Positions 16,033-24,434 of a stretch of DNA of 51,890 nt are shown in pieces. The translations under genes were made by a program, and so were the position numbers. The DNA is from Sphingobacterium bovistauri (GTDB lineage: Bacteria; Bacteroidota; Bacteroidia; Sphingobacteriales; Sphingobacteriaceae). The notes beneath the pieces were generated by a model. The model ran no database searches and was not told the DNA's origin. It saw only the letters and a list, made by a program, of their open reading frames with translations. The stretch covers positions 1-51,890 of the forward strand of contig NZ_JADEYP010000030.1 in NCBI RefSeq assembly GCF_020295405.1, written 5' to 3'. The first letter of the stretch is position 1. Each line of letters opens with the position of its first letter.

Positions 16033-19000
16033 TTAAAATGTTAAACTTAAACCAAAAGCATATGTCTTGCTCAATGGATATACATTACCTTGATCATTAC
16101 TACTAATGGTCTCTGGATCAAACAAATCTGTCATTTTAGTAAAAGTGAATAAGTTTTCTCCGGTAAAAAATATGCGTAAGCGATTAGCACCTATGGTCTG
16201 TAATACATTTGATGGTAATGAATAGCCTACCTGTAAATTTTTAACACGCATATAGGCCGCATTTTGGAGAAAAAGACTTTGCGCTTGATAATTTTTTGTG
16301 TTATCCAAATAAGGTCTTGGATAATATGCATCCACATTAGATCCCATAGGATTAGTTGTATATTCATCTCTAAAATAGTCTAAATGCTGTGTCAAAACCA
16401 TTGTTCCCCATTTGCTCCAACCTCTTGATCCAAAGAAATATTTACTTCCTTGAAAATACTCTCGTTTACCTACACCTTGCAAAAACACTCTTACATCCAC
16501 ACCTTTATATGCTGCATTCAGATCCAAACCAAAGCTATAACGAGGCATCATATTGCCTAATACTTTTAGATCTCCATGGTCTGAAATGGTGTATGCCCCG
16601 GCATCAATTTTTCCATCCCCATTCACATCCTTATACATGACATCACCTGATTGCCAGTTTGACCCTAATGCATTTTGACCACCGTTTGTAAGCGATATGA
16701 TATGGTTTTCCATTTCTTCTTGTGATCTAGCAATGTCAATAGACTCATATCCCCATATTTCTCCCCATTTCATACCTGGATAATAACGTGAAAGAGTTTG
16801 TGAAGGATTTGAATAGCGAGTAATTGTAGAAACCTGATCTGATAATACAAGCTTAACACCATATTCAAATTCATTATTTATAGCTCGATCCTGCCAACCA
16901 ATTTGTAACTCCCAGCCTTGAGATTTTAGATCCGTATTATTAGTATTAGGGACATTAGTACCCAATATAGTTGGAAGCTCGTCTGCAGGACCTATCATAT
17001 TCAGTGTTTTACGTATGTAGTAATTGAAATCTCCCGTCAAGCGATCATTAAACAACCCAAAGTCCAAACCTGCATTCCAAGATTGGATTTCTTCCCAAGT
17101 TAACGAAGAACTAATCAATGCTGGACTCCAAGCAATATTAGGCTTTTGGCCATTTACTAACCATGTTCCGGCAGAATTAGCAAAGCCCATTGCGGAATAA
17201 GTTGGATAATATGAATGTGTATTTTGATTACCTAAAGAACCATAAGAAGCTCTTATCTTTAAAGTATTGACATACTTACGTGCATCATCGAAAAAAGATT
17301 CTTTAGCTAAATTATATCCAGCCGAAAATGATGGGAATAATCCCCAACGTTGTGCTTGTTGAAATCGTGATGATCCGTCATATCGTAGATTCGCCTCGAA
17401 CAAATATTTTTCATCAAAGTTGTAGTTTAGACGACCAAAGAAACCAACTGTTTGCCAGCGATTGAAATCGCCACTCACATAAGGAGGCACTTGTGTTCCA
17501 TTAAACAATCCCGATGTCGTATTTATAGTAGCAATGTCAGGAACAATCAAACCTTCTTTTTCAGCATATAGCGTTCGTACGTGATATTGTTCAGCTTGAA
17601 AACCACCCATTATTTTAAAATAATGCTTATCATAAAGCCTTCTTTCATAATCACTATACAAGTTTGTGTTTAAAAAATCATTACGTTCTCCATATTCGGA
17701 AACTGCAGAATGATCATCCCAAGAAGAACCAGGAGTAATACCATCTATTCCAATTTGATGAACCTTTTTAACCTCTTTATGAATGAAATGGGATCTATAT
17801 CTGTAATTTAAATCACCGACAATGCGCCACCCATTCAATGGCTGTATAGTCGCATTTACTTGATGTATACTACTTGTATTACTAAATGTTGTTTGTCCTC
17901 CATCTCTGAAGCGCAAAGTAATATCATTAAATAAATTACCATTTGGATCATTAAGTGGAGATACTGGCCATAGGTACTGACCAAAATTTTGAAATATATC
18001 ATCTTGCATCACACGTGGCTGATGATAATCTTCTCTGATAATACGGCTATTATATTTCAGGTCTACAAAATTAAAAGCTTTAGTTTCTATTTTTCCGAAG
18101 ACATTATATCTTTTCCTCCCATCCAAATCCCAATTCAACGTACCATTTTGTTTTAAAAAATTACCAGAAACAAAGTAATTAGTGGTTTCATTTCCTCCAT
18201 TTAGACTAAGATTATGCTCTTGAGCCGTAGTTACATTTTTATAAAATACATCGTAGTAATTAATATTATCATTTCCTTCTGTATAAGCAGTCCCCCACTG
18301 ATTACCCACAGGAACTGTATTATAAAATATTTTTCCGTCTATATAATCTTTTATTCGTTTCAATCTTTCAGGACCAATATCGGCACCTTTTCCATCATTG
18401 GCCGATGCCTCATTGAAATATAAAGCCCATGAATAAGAATCTGCCATATGCGGAAGATTTATTGGCATATTGAAGTGAAAGTTGTTATTATAATTTAATG
18501 TTGCTTTTTTGTTTTTTCCACTTTTTGTAGTGACTAAGATTACGCCAAATGGCGCTCTAGATCCATATATTGATGATGCTGCAGCATCCTTTAACACAGA
18601 TATAGTTTCAATATCTTGAGGATTTATAGAATATAAATCTCCTTCCATCCCATCTATCAAGACGAGTACTCCACCACTTGATCCCTGACCAATTGTAGAC
18701 AAGCCTCTAACCTCCATATATGGATTTTTTCCATACAATTGGCCACTATTTTGTGTTATTGTTAATCCTGGAAGTTTACCTTGCAATGCATGCACGGTAC
18801 TAGTCACGGGTCTAGCCTCTAATTCCTTTGCTGTTATTGTACTGACTGCTCCTGTCAAATTCACTTTTTTCTGCGTTCCGAATCCTACTACAACCACTTC
18901 ATCTAGTTGTGTTTCACTATTTACTAATTGTATGATGTTCCCATCAAACTTTTCTATAATTACATTTTTCACCTCGTAATTAAAGAATTTAACTTCCATC

Positions 19001-19257
19001 ATGCGAGAAGAATTCGATTGCAGTTTTAATTTGAATTCGCCATTATTATCAGTAAGTGTTGAATTATTAGTTCCTATTTCAGTTATTGTTACATTAGATA
19101 ATGGAAGATTATTGATATCAACGACTTTACCTGTAACAATTTTTTCTTGAAAGACTTCTAAAAGTATATTTTCATAATTCAAAACCGATTTGGCCATAGT
19201 AGAACTACTAACATTTGCCAAACACAGAAATGCTAAAGTTTTATAATATTTTATCAT
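16033..19257 (-). CDS. SusC/RagA-type TonB-linked outer-membrane transporter
   Basis: A 1074-residue SusC-family protein. A signal peptide is present at residues 1-22, then a carboxypeptidase-regulatory-like domain (about 37-115, VTGKVVDINNLPLSNVTI). A plug follows with the SusC signature LDEVVVVGFGTQKK and the ALQGKLPGL stretch, then an outer-membrane barrel ending in YAFGLSLTF. With the adjacent SusD it forms a TonB-energised importer. Gene order (rbsK, permease, susC, susD) and the downstream nucleoside hydrolases suggest ribose, ribosides or nucleosides as ligand, as in Bacteroides rus loci. That ligand is inference. Confidence 0.93.
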   Translation of the reverse strand: MIKYYKTLAFLCLANVSSSTMAKSVLNYENILLEVFQEKIVTGKVVDINNLPLSNVTITEIGTNNSTLTDNNGEFKLKLQSNSSRMMEVKFFNYEVKNVIIEKFDGNIIQLVNSETQLDEVVVVGFGTQKKVNLTGAVSTITAKELEARPVTSTVHALQGKLPGLTITQNSGQLYGKNPYMEVRGLSTIGQGSSGGVLVLIDGMEGDLYSINPQDIETISVLKDAAASSIYGSRAPFGVILVTTKSGKNKKATLNYNNNFHFNMPINLPHMADSYSWALYFNEASANDGKGADIGPERLKRIKDYIDGKIFYNTVPVGNQWGTAYTEGNDNINYYDVFYKNVTTAQEHNLSLNGGNETTNYFVSGNFLKQNGTLNWDLDGRKRYNVFGKIETKAFNFVDLKYNSRIIREDYHQPRVMQDDIFQNFGQYLWPVSPLNDPNGNLFNDITLRFRDGGQTTFSNTSSIHQVNATIQPLNGWRIVGDLNYRYRSHFIHKEVKKVHQIGIDGITPGSSWDDHSAVSEYGERNDFLNTNLYSDYERRLYDKHYFKIMGGFQAEQYHVRTLYAEKEGLIVPDIATINTTSGLFNGTQVPPYVSGDFNRWQTVGFFGRLNYNFDEKYLFEANLRYDGSSRFQQAQRWGLFPSFSAGYNLAKESFFDDARKYVNTLKIRASYGSLGNQNTHSYYPTYSAMGFANSAGTWLVNGQKPNIAWSPALISSSLTWEEIQSWNAGLDFGLFNDRLTGDFNYYIRKTLNMIGPADELPTILGTNVPNTNNTDLKSQGWELQIGWQDRAINNEFEYGVKLVLSDQVSTITRYSNPSQTLSRYYPGMKWGEIWGYESIDIARSQEEMENHIISLTNGGQNALGSNWQSGDVMYKDVNGDGKIDAGAYTISDHGDLKVLGNMMPRYSFGLDLNAAYKGVDVRVFLQGVGKREYFQGSKYFFGSRGWSKWGTMVLTQHLDYFRDEYTTNPMGSNVDAYYPRPYLDNTKNYQAQSLFLQNAAYMRVKNLQVGYSLPSNVLQTIGANRLRIFFTGENLFTFTKMTDLFDPETISSNDQGNVYPLSKTYAFGLSLTF

Positions 19258-19348
19258 CTTAAAATGATTTATGGTGATAGATTAAATTATTTTTCAATAA
19301 TTTATTGGTTATTATAGATGTATGTAAATGCTTTATTATAAAATGGTT

Positions 19349-20353
19349 CTAAGAACCAGCAATTATAATAAGTCCTATTCCAAGAACAAAGAATAGAAAC
19401 ATCAAAGCTAATTTACCATTGACTGCTGGTTGAGAAGATTTGAATTCTTTCCAAATAAAAACTCCCCAAAGTGCAGCCACTAAAGTTGCACCTTGACCTA
19501 AACCATAAGATATTGCAGCTCCTGCTTTACCTGCAGCCATTAGATTTAACGCATTACCTATCCCCCAGATTATTCCCCCCATAATCCCTGTCATATGATT
19601 ACGTATTGATCCAGAAAAATAGGCTTTATAATTTGTAGGTTCTCCTATAAAAGGCTTTTTGATTAGCAATGTATTGAATAAAAGATTGCTAAGTAGAACA
19701 CCTATTGAAAACACAAAAAATGCAGTGTAAGGTGTCATTTTACCTAATTCAGGACTGTTAAAATTTTCTAAATCCATAGATGCGGCTATAAAGCGATAAA
19801 AAAATGCCATTAATATTCCCGCAATTATTGCTAACCAGAGTCCTTTTGAAGATTTATTATTTGAAGTTCCTGCTTTATTGGTCTTGTAGGCCAGAGCATT
19901 CAGGATGATAGCTATTACCACTAAAGATACTCCTCCGAATAAAAAAATTGGATCACCATTTTGAGAGGCCAAATAATTTATAATTACCCCCAAAACCAAG
20001 GCTATCCCCACACCAACTGGAAAAGCAACTGCCATCCCCGCTATGGAAATTGACGCAGAAAGAAGAATATTACCTGCATTGAAAACAATACCTCCAATAA
20101 TAGCAGAAATCATATTAGAATTATCGGCTTGTTGGATGTCTGCTAAAAATGATCTTCCTCCATCTCCAAAACTGCCCAATGTTAGAGCTGAAATCAAAGA
20201 AAGCAATACCATGCCAATTACATAATCCCAATAAAATAACTCGAAACGCCAGTTTTTGGAAGCCATTTTTTGTGTATTGCCCCACGACCCCCAGCAGAGC
20301 ATTGTAATAAAGCATAGCAGTACAGCTAAGCTATAATCTTTTACAATAAACAT
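19349..20353 (-). CDS. GRP-family sugar (probable ribose) permease
   Basis: A 334-residue membrane protein with about ten helices. It opens with LLCFITMLCWGSWGNTQK and WRFELFYWDYVIG, highly characteristic of the glucose/ribose porter (GRP) branch of the drug/metabolite transporter superfamily. The C-terminal half has GGIIWGIGNALNLMAAGKAG and a GLGQGATLVAALWG repeat of the same fold. It would carry ribose across the inner membrane, probably with protons. It sits 26 bases after rbsK and upstream of susC. The equivalent permease in Bacteroides ribose loci is called RusT; I leave the symbol blank because orthology is unproven. Confidence 0.85.
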   Translation of the reverse strand: MFIVKDYSLAVLLCFITMLCWGSWGNTQKMASKNWRFELFYWDYVIGMVLLSLISALTLGSFGDGGRSFLADIQQADNSNMISAIIGGIVFNAGNILLSASISIAGMAVAFPVGVGIALVLGVIINYLASQNGDPIFLFGGVSLVVIAIILNALAYKTNKAGTSNNKSSKGLWLAIIAGILMAFFYRFIAASMDLENFNSPELGKMTPYTAFFVFSIGVLLSNLLFNTLLIKKPFIGEPTNYKAYFSGSIRNHMTGIMGGIIWGIGNALNLMAAGKAGAAISYGLGQGATLVAALWGVFIWKEFKSSQPAVNGKLALMFLFFVLGIGLIIIAGS

Positions 20354-20379
20354 AAATTAGAATTTTAGTATATAATTAA

Positions 20380-21303
20380 TTAGTTATCAAAAAACAAAGT
20401 GATATCTTCCATCATTGGTGCTGAAGATTGCGCACCAGCTTTCGTAACAGACAATGCAGACGCTTTTGTAGCAAATATGACTGCCTCTTTCAATGGTTGA
20501 AATTGAGATAATGCTACAGCCAATGAACCATTGAATATATCACCAGCTGCAGTTGTATCCACAGCATTGACTTTATAACCTGGAACTAAGTATCCTGTAT
20601 TAGAATCATAAACATATGCTCCCTTTGCCCCCATTGTTATAATGACAATTTTTGGACCCAATTTACTTATACAAAGAGCTGCTTCATGAGCTGATTTCTC
20701 ATCGGATACTATAACACCTGACAATAATTTAGCTTCAGCTTGATTAGGTGTAAGAATATCTATATTATTCAATATTTTTGCATCAAGCAGCTGTGCTGGA
20801 GCAGGATTAAGAATAATAGTTGCGTGTTTACTTTTGGAAAACAAAGCAACTTGCTCTATCGTTCCCAAAGGTATTTCCAGTTGCATTACTACTATTGAAT
20901 TGTTATTTATTTTTTCATCTAATTCTTTAATATTATTAAATGATAAAAGGGCATTAGCACCAGATGCAACAACAATCGTATTTTCAGCATTTTCATCTAC
21001 TGTAATAAGTGCTATGCCTGAATTAGCATATTCGTCCTTTGTGATTAAAGAGACATCAATATTCTCTTTAGACAGTTGATTAATAGCTTGATTGCCAAAA
21101 AGATCATCCCCAAGGTTACTGACTAAAGTTACAGTAGCTCCTAAGCGAGCAGCAGCTACTGCTTGATTAGCTCCCTTACCTCCTAGATTAGTAAAAAAGC
21201 TATCCGCCAATATAGTTTCTCCTGGTGCTGGAAAATATTTGGTCATGACGACCATATCCGTATTGATGCTACCTATTACGACAATGTTTTTATTATGAGA
21301 CAT
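20380..21303 (-). CDS. rbsK: ribokinase
   Basis: A 307-residue PfkB-family kinase at the usual ribokinase length. It has VIGSINTDMVV at the N-terminus, the GGKGANQAVAAARLGA substrate-binding motif at residues 41-56, and the DTTAAGDIFNG anion-hole/catalytic motif at 249-259, where D255 is the expected base. It converts ribose and ATP to ribose-5-phosphate in the cytoplasm. It is the first gene of the ribose operon. A LacI-type operator lies 38 bases upstream of its start codon, so control by the neighbouring LacI regulator is likely. Confidence 0.93.
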   Translation of the reverse strand: MSHNKNIVVIGSINTDMVVMTKYFPAPGETILADSFFTNLGGKGANQAVAAARLGATVTLVSNLGDDLFGNQAINQLSKENIDVSLITKDEYANSGIALITVDENAENTIVVASGANALLSFNNIKELDEKINNNSIVVMQLEIPLGTIEQVALFSKSKHATIILNPAPAQLLDAKILNNIDILTPNQAEAKLLSGVIVSDEKSAHEAALCISKLGPKIVIITMGAKGAYVYDSNTGYLVPGYKVNAVDTTAAGDIFNGSLAVALSQFQPLKEAVIFATKASALSVTKAGAQSSAPMMEDITLFFDN

Positions 21304-21340
21304 AAATGGTTAAAGTTTTTCGTTTATAATTGGAACGCTG

Positions 21341-21358
21341 TGCGACAACGTTATCGCA
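21341..21358. promoter_or_regulatory. LacI-type operator upstream of rbsK
   Basis: TGCGACAACGTTATCGCA is an 18-bp palindrome with a single mismatched base pair and a central CG, the form recognised by LacI/GalR regulators. It lies 38 bases before the rbsK start. A half-site, GCGACAACG, occurs at 21472-21480, just past the 3' end of the LacI gene. Together they suggest repression of the ribose operon, possibly with looping. Confidence 0.75.
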
Positions 21359-21502
21359 ATTATAAAACAAAATAATTTACCAAACAAATTTTATTAAAAA
21401 AATAAATACATAAACTATAGTATTTCAACAATTTATACATTTACTAATTATAAAAAATTTTTACACAAAAAGCGACAACGAATGTAATTTTAAATATATA
21501 AG

Positions 21503-22531
21503 CTAATTATTCAAATCTAAAACAGAAGAACGAATTATTAAATTTGAATCTAACAATATTAATTTATCTTCATCCAAATGAGATAATCTAGCTGATTTTT
21601 TAATTTGAGAAATTAATAGGTCTATAGCAAGTTCAGCTATTTGGAGCACAGGTTGGTCGATAGAGGTAATAGGTGTTTCTAAATAATCTAAGTAAGTTGA
21701 ATTATCAATTGACACGATAGACAAATCGTTAGGCACTACTAATCCTGCCTCTTTAACTGCTTTAAGCACCCCAATTAATATAGTATCACTCAGGGCTAAT
21801 ACGGCGGTTGGTCGTTCCTTTTTATTTAGTAATAACTTCATTTCTAAATAACCTTTCTCTGCAGTAAAGCTATTTCCACCAAGATATTGATACGAAAAAT
21901 TATATTTAGATATTGCATCATTGTATGCTTCTGTCCTCAATTGATTTGATATTACCATCTCATCACCTTGAATACAAGCTATTTTTTTATGTCCCATACT
22001 AACCAAATAATCCATTAATTTCATTGAAGACTTGTAATGATTGGAAGCAACTGCAAAGAAGTTCATTTCTGAAAAATAGCGATCTATAAAAACTGTAGGC
22101 TTATTAACACTATTTAGTATATCATAATTACGTTTACTACTTGTAGGAATTACAATTATTCCTAATAGATTTTGAGACAATAATGATTGGATTATTTTCT
22201 TTTCTTCCTTTTCGTTATTATCACAATCACTCATCATTACTACATAACTATGACTAAATAATATCTTAGCCATAGTACTTGCTAAAGTAGAGAAAAACGG
22301 ATTATTTAATGAAGGAACAATCAAACCGATAGTATTACTTTTGTTCGAACGAAGAGTTTTGGCAGCCATATTAGGAATATAACCCAATCGTGATGCTTCA
22401 GCCATTACTAAATCTTGAGTGGTTTTTGAAATCCGATATTTATCAGAAGTTCCATTCAAAACTCTAGACACAGTAGTTAATGAAAACTTAGTCTTCTCAG
22501 ATATGGTACGTATAGTAACTTGGTTTGACAT
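21503..22531 (-). CDS. LacI/GalR-family transcriptional regulator
   Basis: A 342-residue regulator with an N-terminal helix-turn-helix (VTIRTISEKTKFSLTTVSRVLNG split across helices, residues about 5-27) and hinge (IPNMAAKTLRSNKSNTIGLIVP). A periplasmic-binding-protein-like effector domain fills the rest (FIDRYF, LSIVSIDNS). It is encoded on the same strand 199 bases upstream of rbsK, with an 18-bp LacI-type palindrome in the intervening region. It most likely represses the ribose locus, with ribose, ribose-5-phosphate or a riboside as inducer (inferred). Confidence 0.9.
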   Translation of the reverse strand: MSNQVTIRTISEKTKFSLTTVSRVLNGTSDKYRISKTTQDLVMAEASRLGYIPNMAAKTLRSNKSNTIGLIVPSLNNPFFSTLASTMAKILFSHSYVVMMSDCDNNEKEEKKIIQSLLSQNLLGIIVIPTSSKRNYDILNSVNKPTVFIDRYFSEMNFFAVASNHYKSSMKLMDYLVSMGHKKIACIQGDEMVISNQLRTEAYNDAISKYNFSYQYLGGNSFTAEKGYLEMKLLLNKKERPTAVLALSDTILIGVLKAVKEAGLVVPNDLSIVSIDNSTYLDYLETPITSIDQPVLQIAELAIDLLISQIKKSARLSHLDEDKLILLDSNLIIRSSVLDLNN

Positions 22532-22701
22532 TATATTGATTTTTGAACTTATAAGTTAAAAATAGATTAAAGATTTTTAAAAAATCAAAATTATTTACAT
22601 TCAAAATTTGATCATTAAAAAAACCAATATTTTAAAAAGTTAAATATATTAAAATAGTACATCATAAAAAGCTTTTGAGCTACTTTCAACATTGATAGTA
22701 A

Positions 22702-22756
22702 TTTCCATCTCGTAATATATTACTTAAGATTTCAGTAATATATTACGAGATGGAAA
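22702..22756. repeat. 22-bp perfect inverted repeat containing a nested palindrome twice
   Basis: Arms 22702-22723 and 22735-22756 are exact reverse complements around an 11-base spacer. Each arm contains GTAATATATTAC, itself a perfect 12-bp palindrome (22712-22723 and 22735-22746), flanked outside by CCATCTC or GAGATGG. It lies 171 bases upstream of the LacI gene start, and no T-run follows either arm. Options are a double operator for an unknown regulator, a cruciform, or the fused ends of a small mobile element. Confidence 0.75.
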
Positions 22757-23002
22757 ACATTAATATTTAAGCTTCATCAAATACTAAATTTCTCCAATTT
22801 AAACATGTTCGTATATTTAATTATTGAAAATGATAAAGCTATGTATCCTATAAAATCACATAAATACCCAAAGTTTTTACAAAAATTCAATATATAGAAT
22901 TAATTTTCATCAAATATCAACTTATAATATTTTTCAATCTATTTTAAATCAAACCCGTAAGGGATTGTCGTATAAATCCTCTTTTCAAAAGAGATTACAA
23001 CA

Positions 23003-23024
23003 AAAAGCCCGCCCCGAAAGGGAC
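23003..23024 (-). terminator. intrinsic terminator of the unknown gene
   Basis: On the minus strand GTCCC pairs with GGGGC around a TTTC loop (23011-23024), followed by GGGCTTTTTG. It lies 35 bases past the stop codon of the 23059-24150 gene, so it probably ends that transcript. Confidence 0.55.
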
Positions 23025-23058
23025 ACGCTGTAACAAAAAACAATGTTAAAAAACAATA

Positions 23059-24150
23059 TTACCAACCATACTTTTTAGGCATTGCCAATGTTATTTTATC
23101 TAATTTATCAAACAGCTCATCCTCAAGCTCAACAAGAGGATCATACCAATCCACTTTTTTTCTAGCCCACTCTACATACTCTTGCATTTTCACATCATAT
23201 GTACCATTCTTAATAGCAGATTCCTCCATCGCCAATAGATATTCTCGCATAATTTTAGCTTTTTGCCATAATTCAGCATTGTTTTTAATCGCTATAAAAT
23301 TATTTATTTCAGAGGTTTGTCGCTGTTCAATTTCGAGCTTTCGCTGCCGTTCTTTTTCATGCTCCAATTGACGTTGCTGATTCTCTAACCTAAGTTCCTG
23401 AATCTTGATTACTTCCTTTTGTATATGCTGAAGTATATCCTCAATTTTATCTTCTAGTATTGTATAAGATGTATCCTTCCATTCTTTAGAATCCCAAGAA
23501 TGCTCACCCAATTTAAAATAAAGCAAACCTGATGGAACATAATCATAAGATTCCCAGGAATATTTTGGATTTTCTTTTTCGATACGATTCTGTTTTTCTC
23601 GCAATGACATTTCCAATGTTTCACCACTGTAAATAATAGCTGAATGATTTTGCTTTACTGAAATTGTGCCCCCAATACGCCTTACTCCTATAATTAACAA
23701 ATTGTAGAACTCAAGAGCTCGATCAATCAACTTCGGACTAACGTTAATATCCAATGTGTCATAAGCAATACTGATAAGCTTATTATCATCCTTCCCTTTG
23801 CTTTGATTTTGAAAAGCCTTCTTAGCTTCAATGACCAATTCATCTAACTTTCCAACTTTTCTAATAACTTGTATTACACGAGCAATATCATTAGACTTAA
23901 TCCTTTTCTTTTTTTCCTTAGGCTCATAACTAACTATTTCAGAATTCGAGCCAGCATGATAAGGCAGATCAGTTTTTGCAATAATATGCCCTGCTCTTAT
24001 GCGTGACCAATATCCATTTTCAGGAGATGGAATATTATATTTTTTAAGTAAATCCTGTACCTCTTGATATGTTCCACCATAAGATTCAATAATAAAACTA
24101 AGTGGCTTTTCCCACACCATATTATATAGCTGTTCTCGAGTAAGGTTCAT
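23059..24150 (-). CDS. coiled-coil protein of unknown function (LTREQLY family)
   Basis: I start this 363-residue protein at MNLTREQLYNMVWEKP (ATG at 24148-24150). The frame extends 26 codons further upstream, but that part encodes an unrelated hydrophobic segment. Residues 1-45 (LTREQLYNMVW, then NIPSPENGYWSRIRAG) match a widespread but uncharacterised family by eye; the N-terminus looks helix-turn-helix-like. Residues about 225-275 form a strongly charged coiled coil (ENQQRQLEHEKERQRKLE). It stands alone between fbp and the LacI gene with its own terminator. No catalytic motif is visible, and I assign no function. Confidence 0.7.
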   Translation of the reverse strand: MNLTREQLYNMVWEKPLSFIIESYGGTYQEVQDLLKKYNIPSPENGYWSRIRAGHIIAKTDLPYHAGSNSEIVSYEPKEKKKRIKSNDIARVIQVIRKVGKLDELVIEAKKAFQNQSKGKDDNKLISIAYDTLDINVSPKLIDRALEFYNLLIIGVRRIGGTISVKQNHSAIIYSGETLEMSLREKQNRIEKENPKYSWESYDYVPSGLLYFKLGEHSWDSKEWKDTSYTILEDKIEDILQHIQKEVIKIQELRLENQQRQLEHEKERQRKLEIEQRQTSEINNFIAIKNNAELWQKAKIMREYLLAMEESAIKNGTYDVKMQEYVEWARKKVDWYDPLVELEDELFDKLDKITLAMPKKYGW

Positions 24151-24368
24151 TTTACGCATAAGGAATTGAATAAAAGTTAGAATAATCCGATATGAATAAA
24201 TATAACAGATTACAATCAATAGCATCAAAATTATTGCTATGATTGAGAAAGATCAAAACACCTACATTTATAAGCAAAAAAAGATAGCATTTAATCAAAA
24301 TCACAGCAAACTTCACACACTTAATAGCTAGTGTACCGCATTAACTCTTTAAAAGCAGTATAAACAAA

Positions 24369-24389
24369 GGCCCAGCACAAGGCTGGACC
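24369..24389 (-). terminator. terminator of gap-fbp
   Basis: An 8-bp stem (24369-24376 with 24382-24389, one G-T pair) and a 5-base loop are followed on the minus strand by TTTGTTT, 46 bases past the fbp stop. A decayed copy lies at 6854-6874 downstream of the fbp remnant. Confidence 0.8.
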
Positions 24390-24434
24390 CGACTAAACAA
24401 AACAATTACACAGTACAATTATTTTGAAATCTAT

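Larger units (their letters stand above)
22532..23058. other. 527-bp intergenic region with symmetric elements
   Basis: I see no gene here. It holds a TAATTTTG box (minus strand, 22586-22593) that could be the -7 element of the LacI gene although no good -33 partner is visible. It also holds a perfect 22-bp inverted repeat at 22702-22756, a CTCTTTTCAAAAGAG hairpin at 22979-22993 and the terminator of the upstream gene at 23003-23024. Confidence 0.6.

Noticed and set aside
24151..24228. Upstream extension of the unknown coiled-coil gene adding a hydrophobic N-terminus
   Set aside because: The family-like sequence starts at MNLTREQLY; the 26 upstream residues do not look like part of it.
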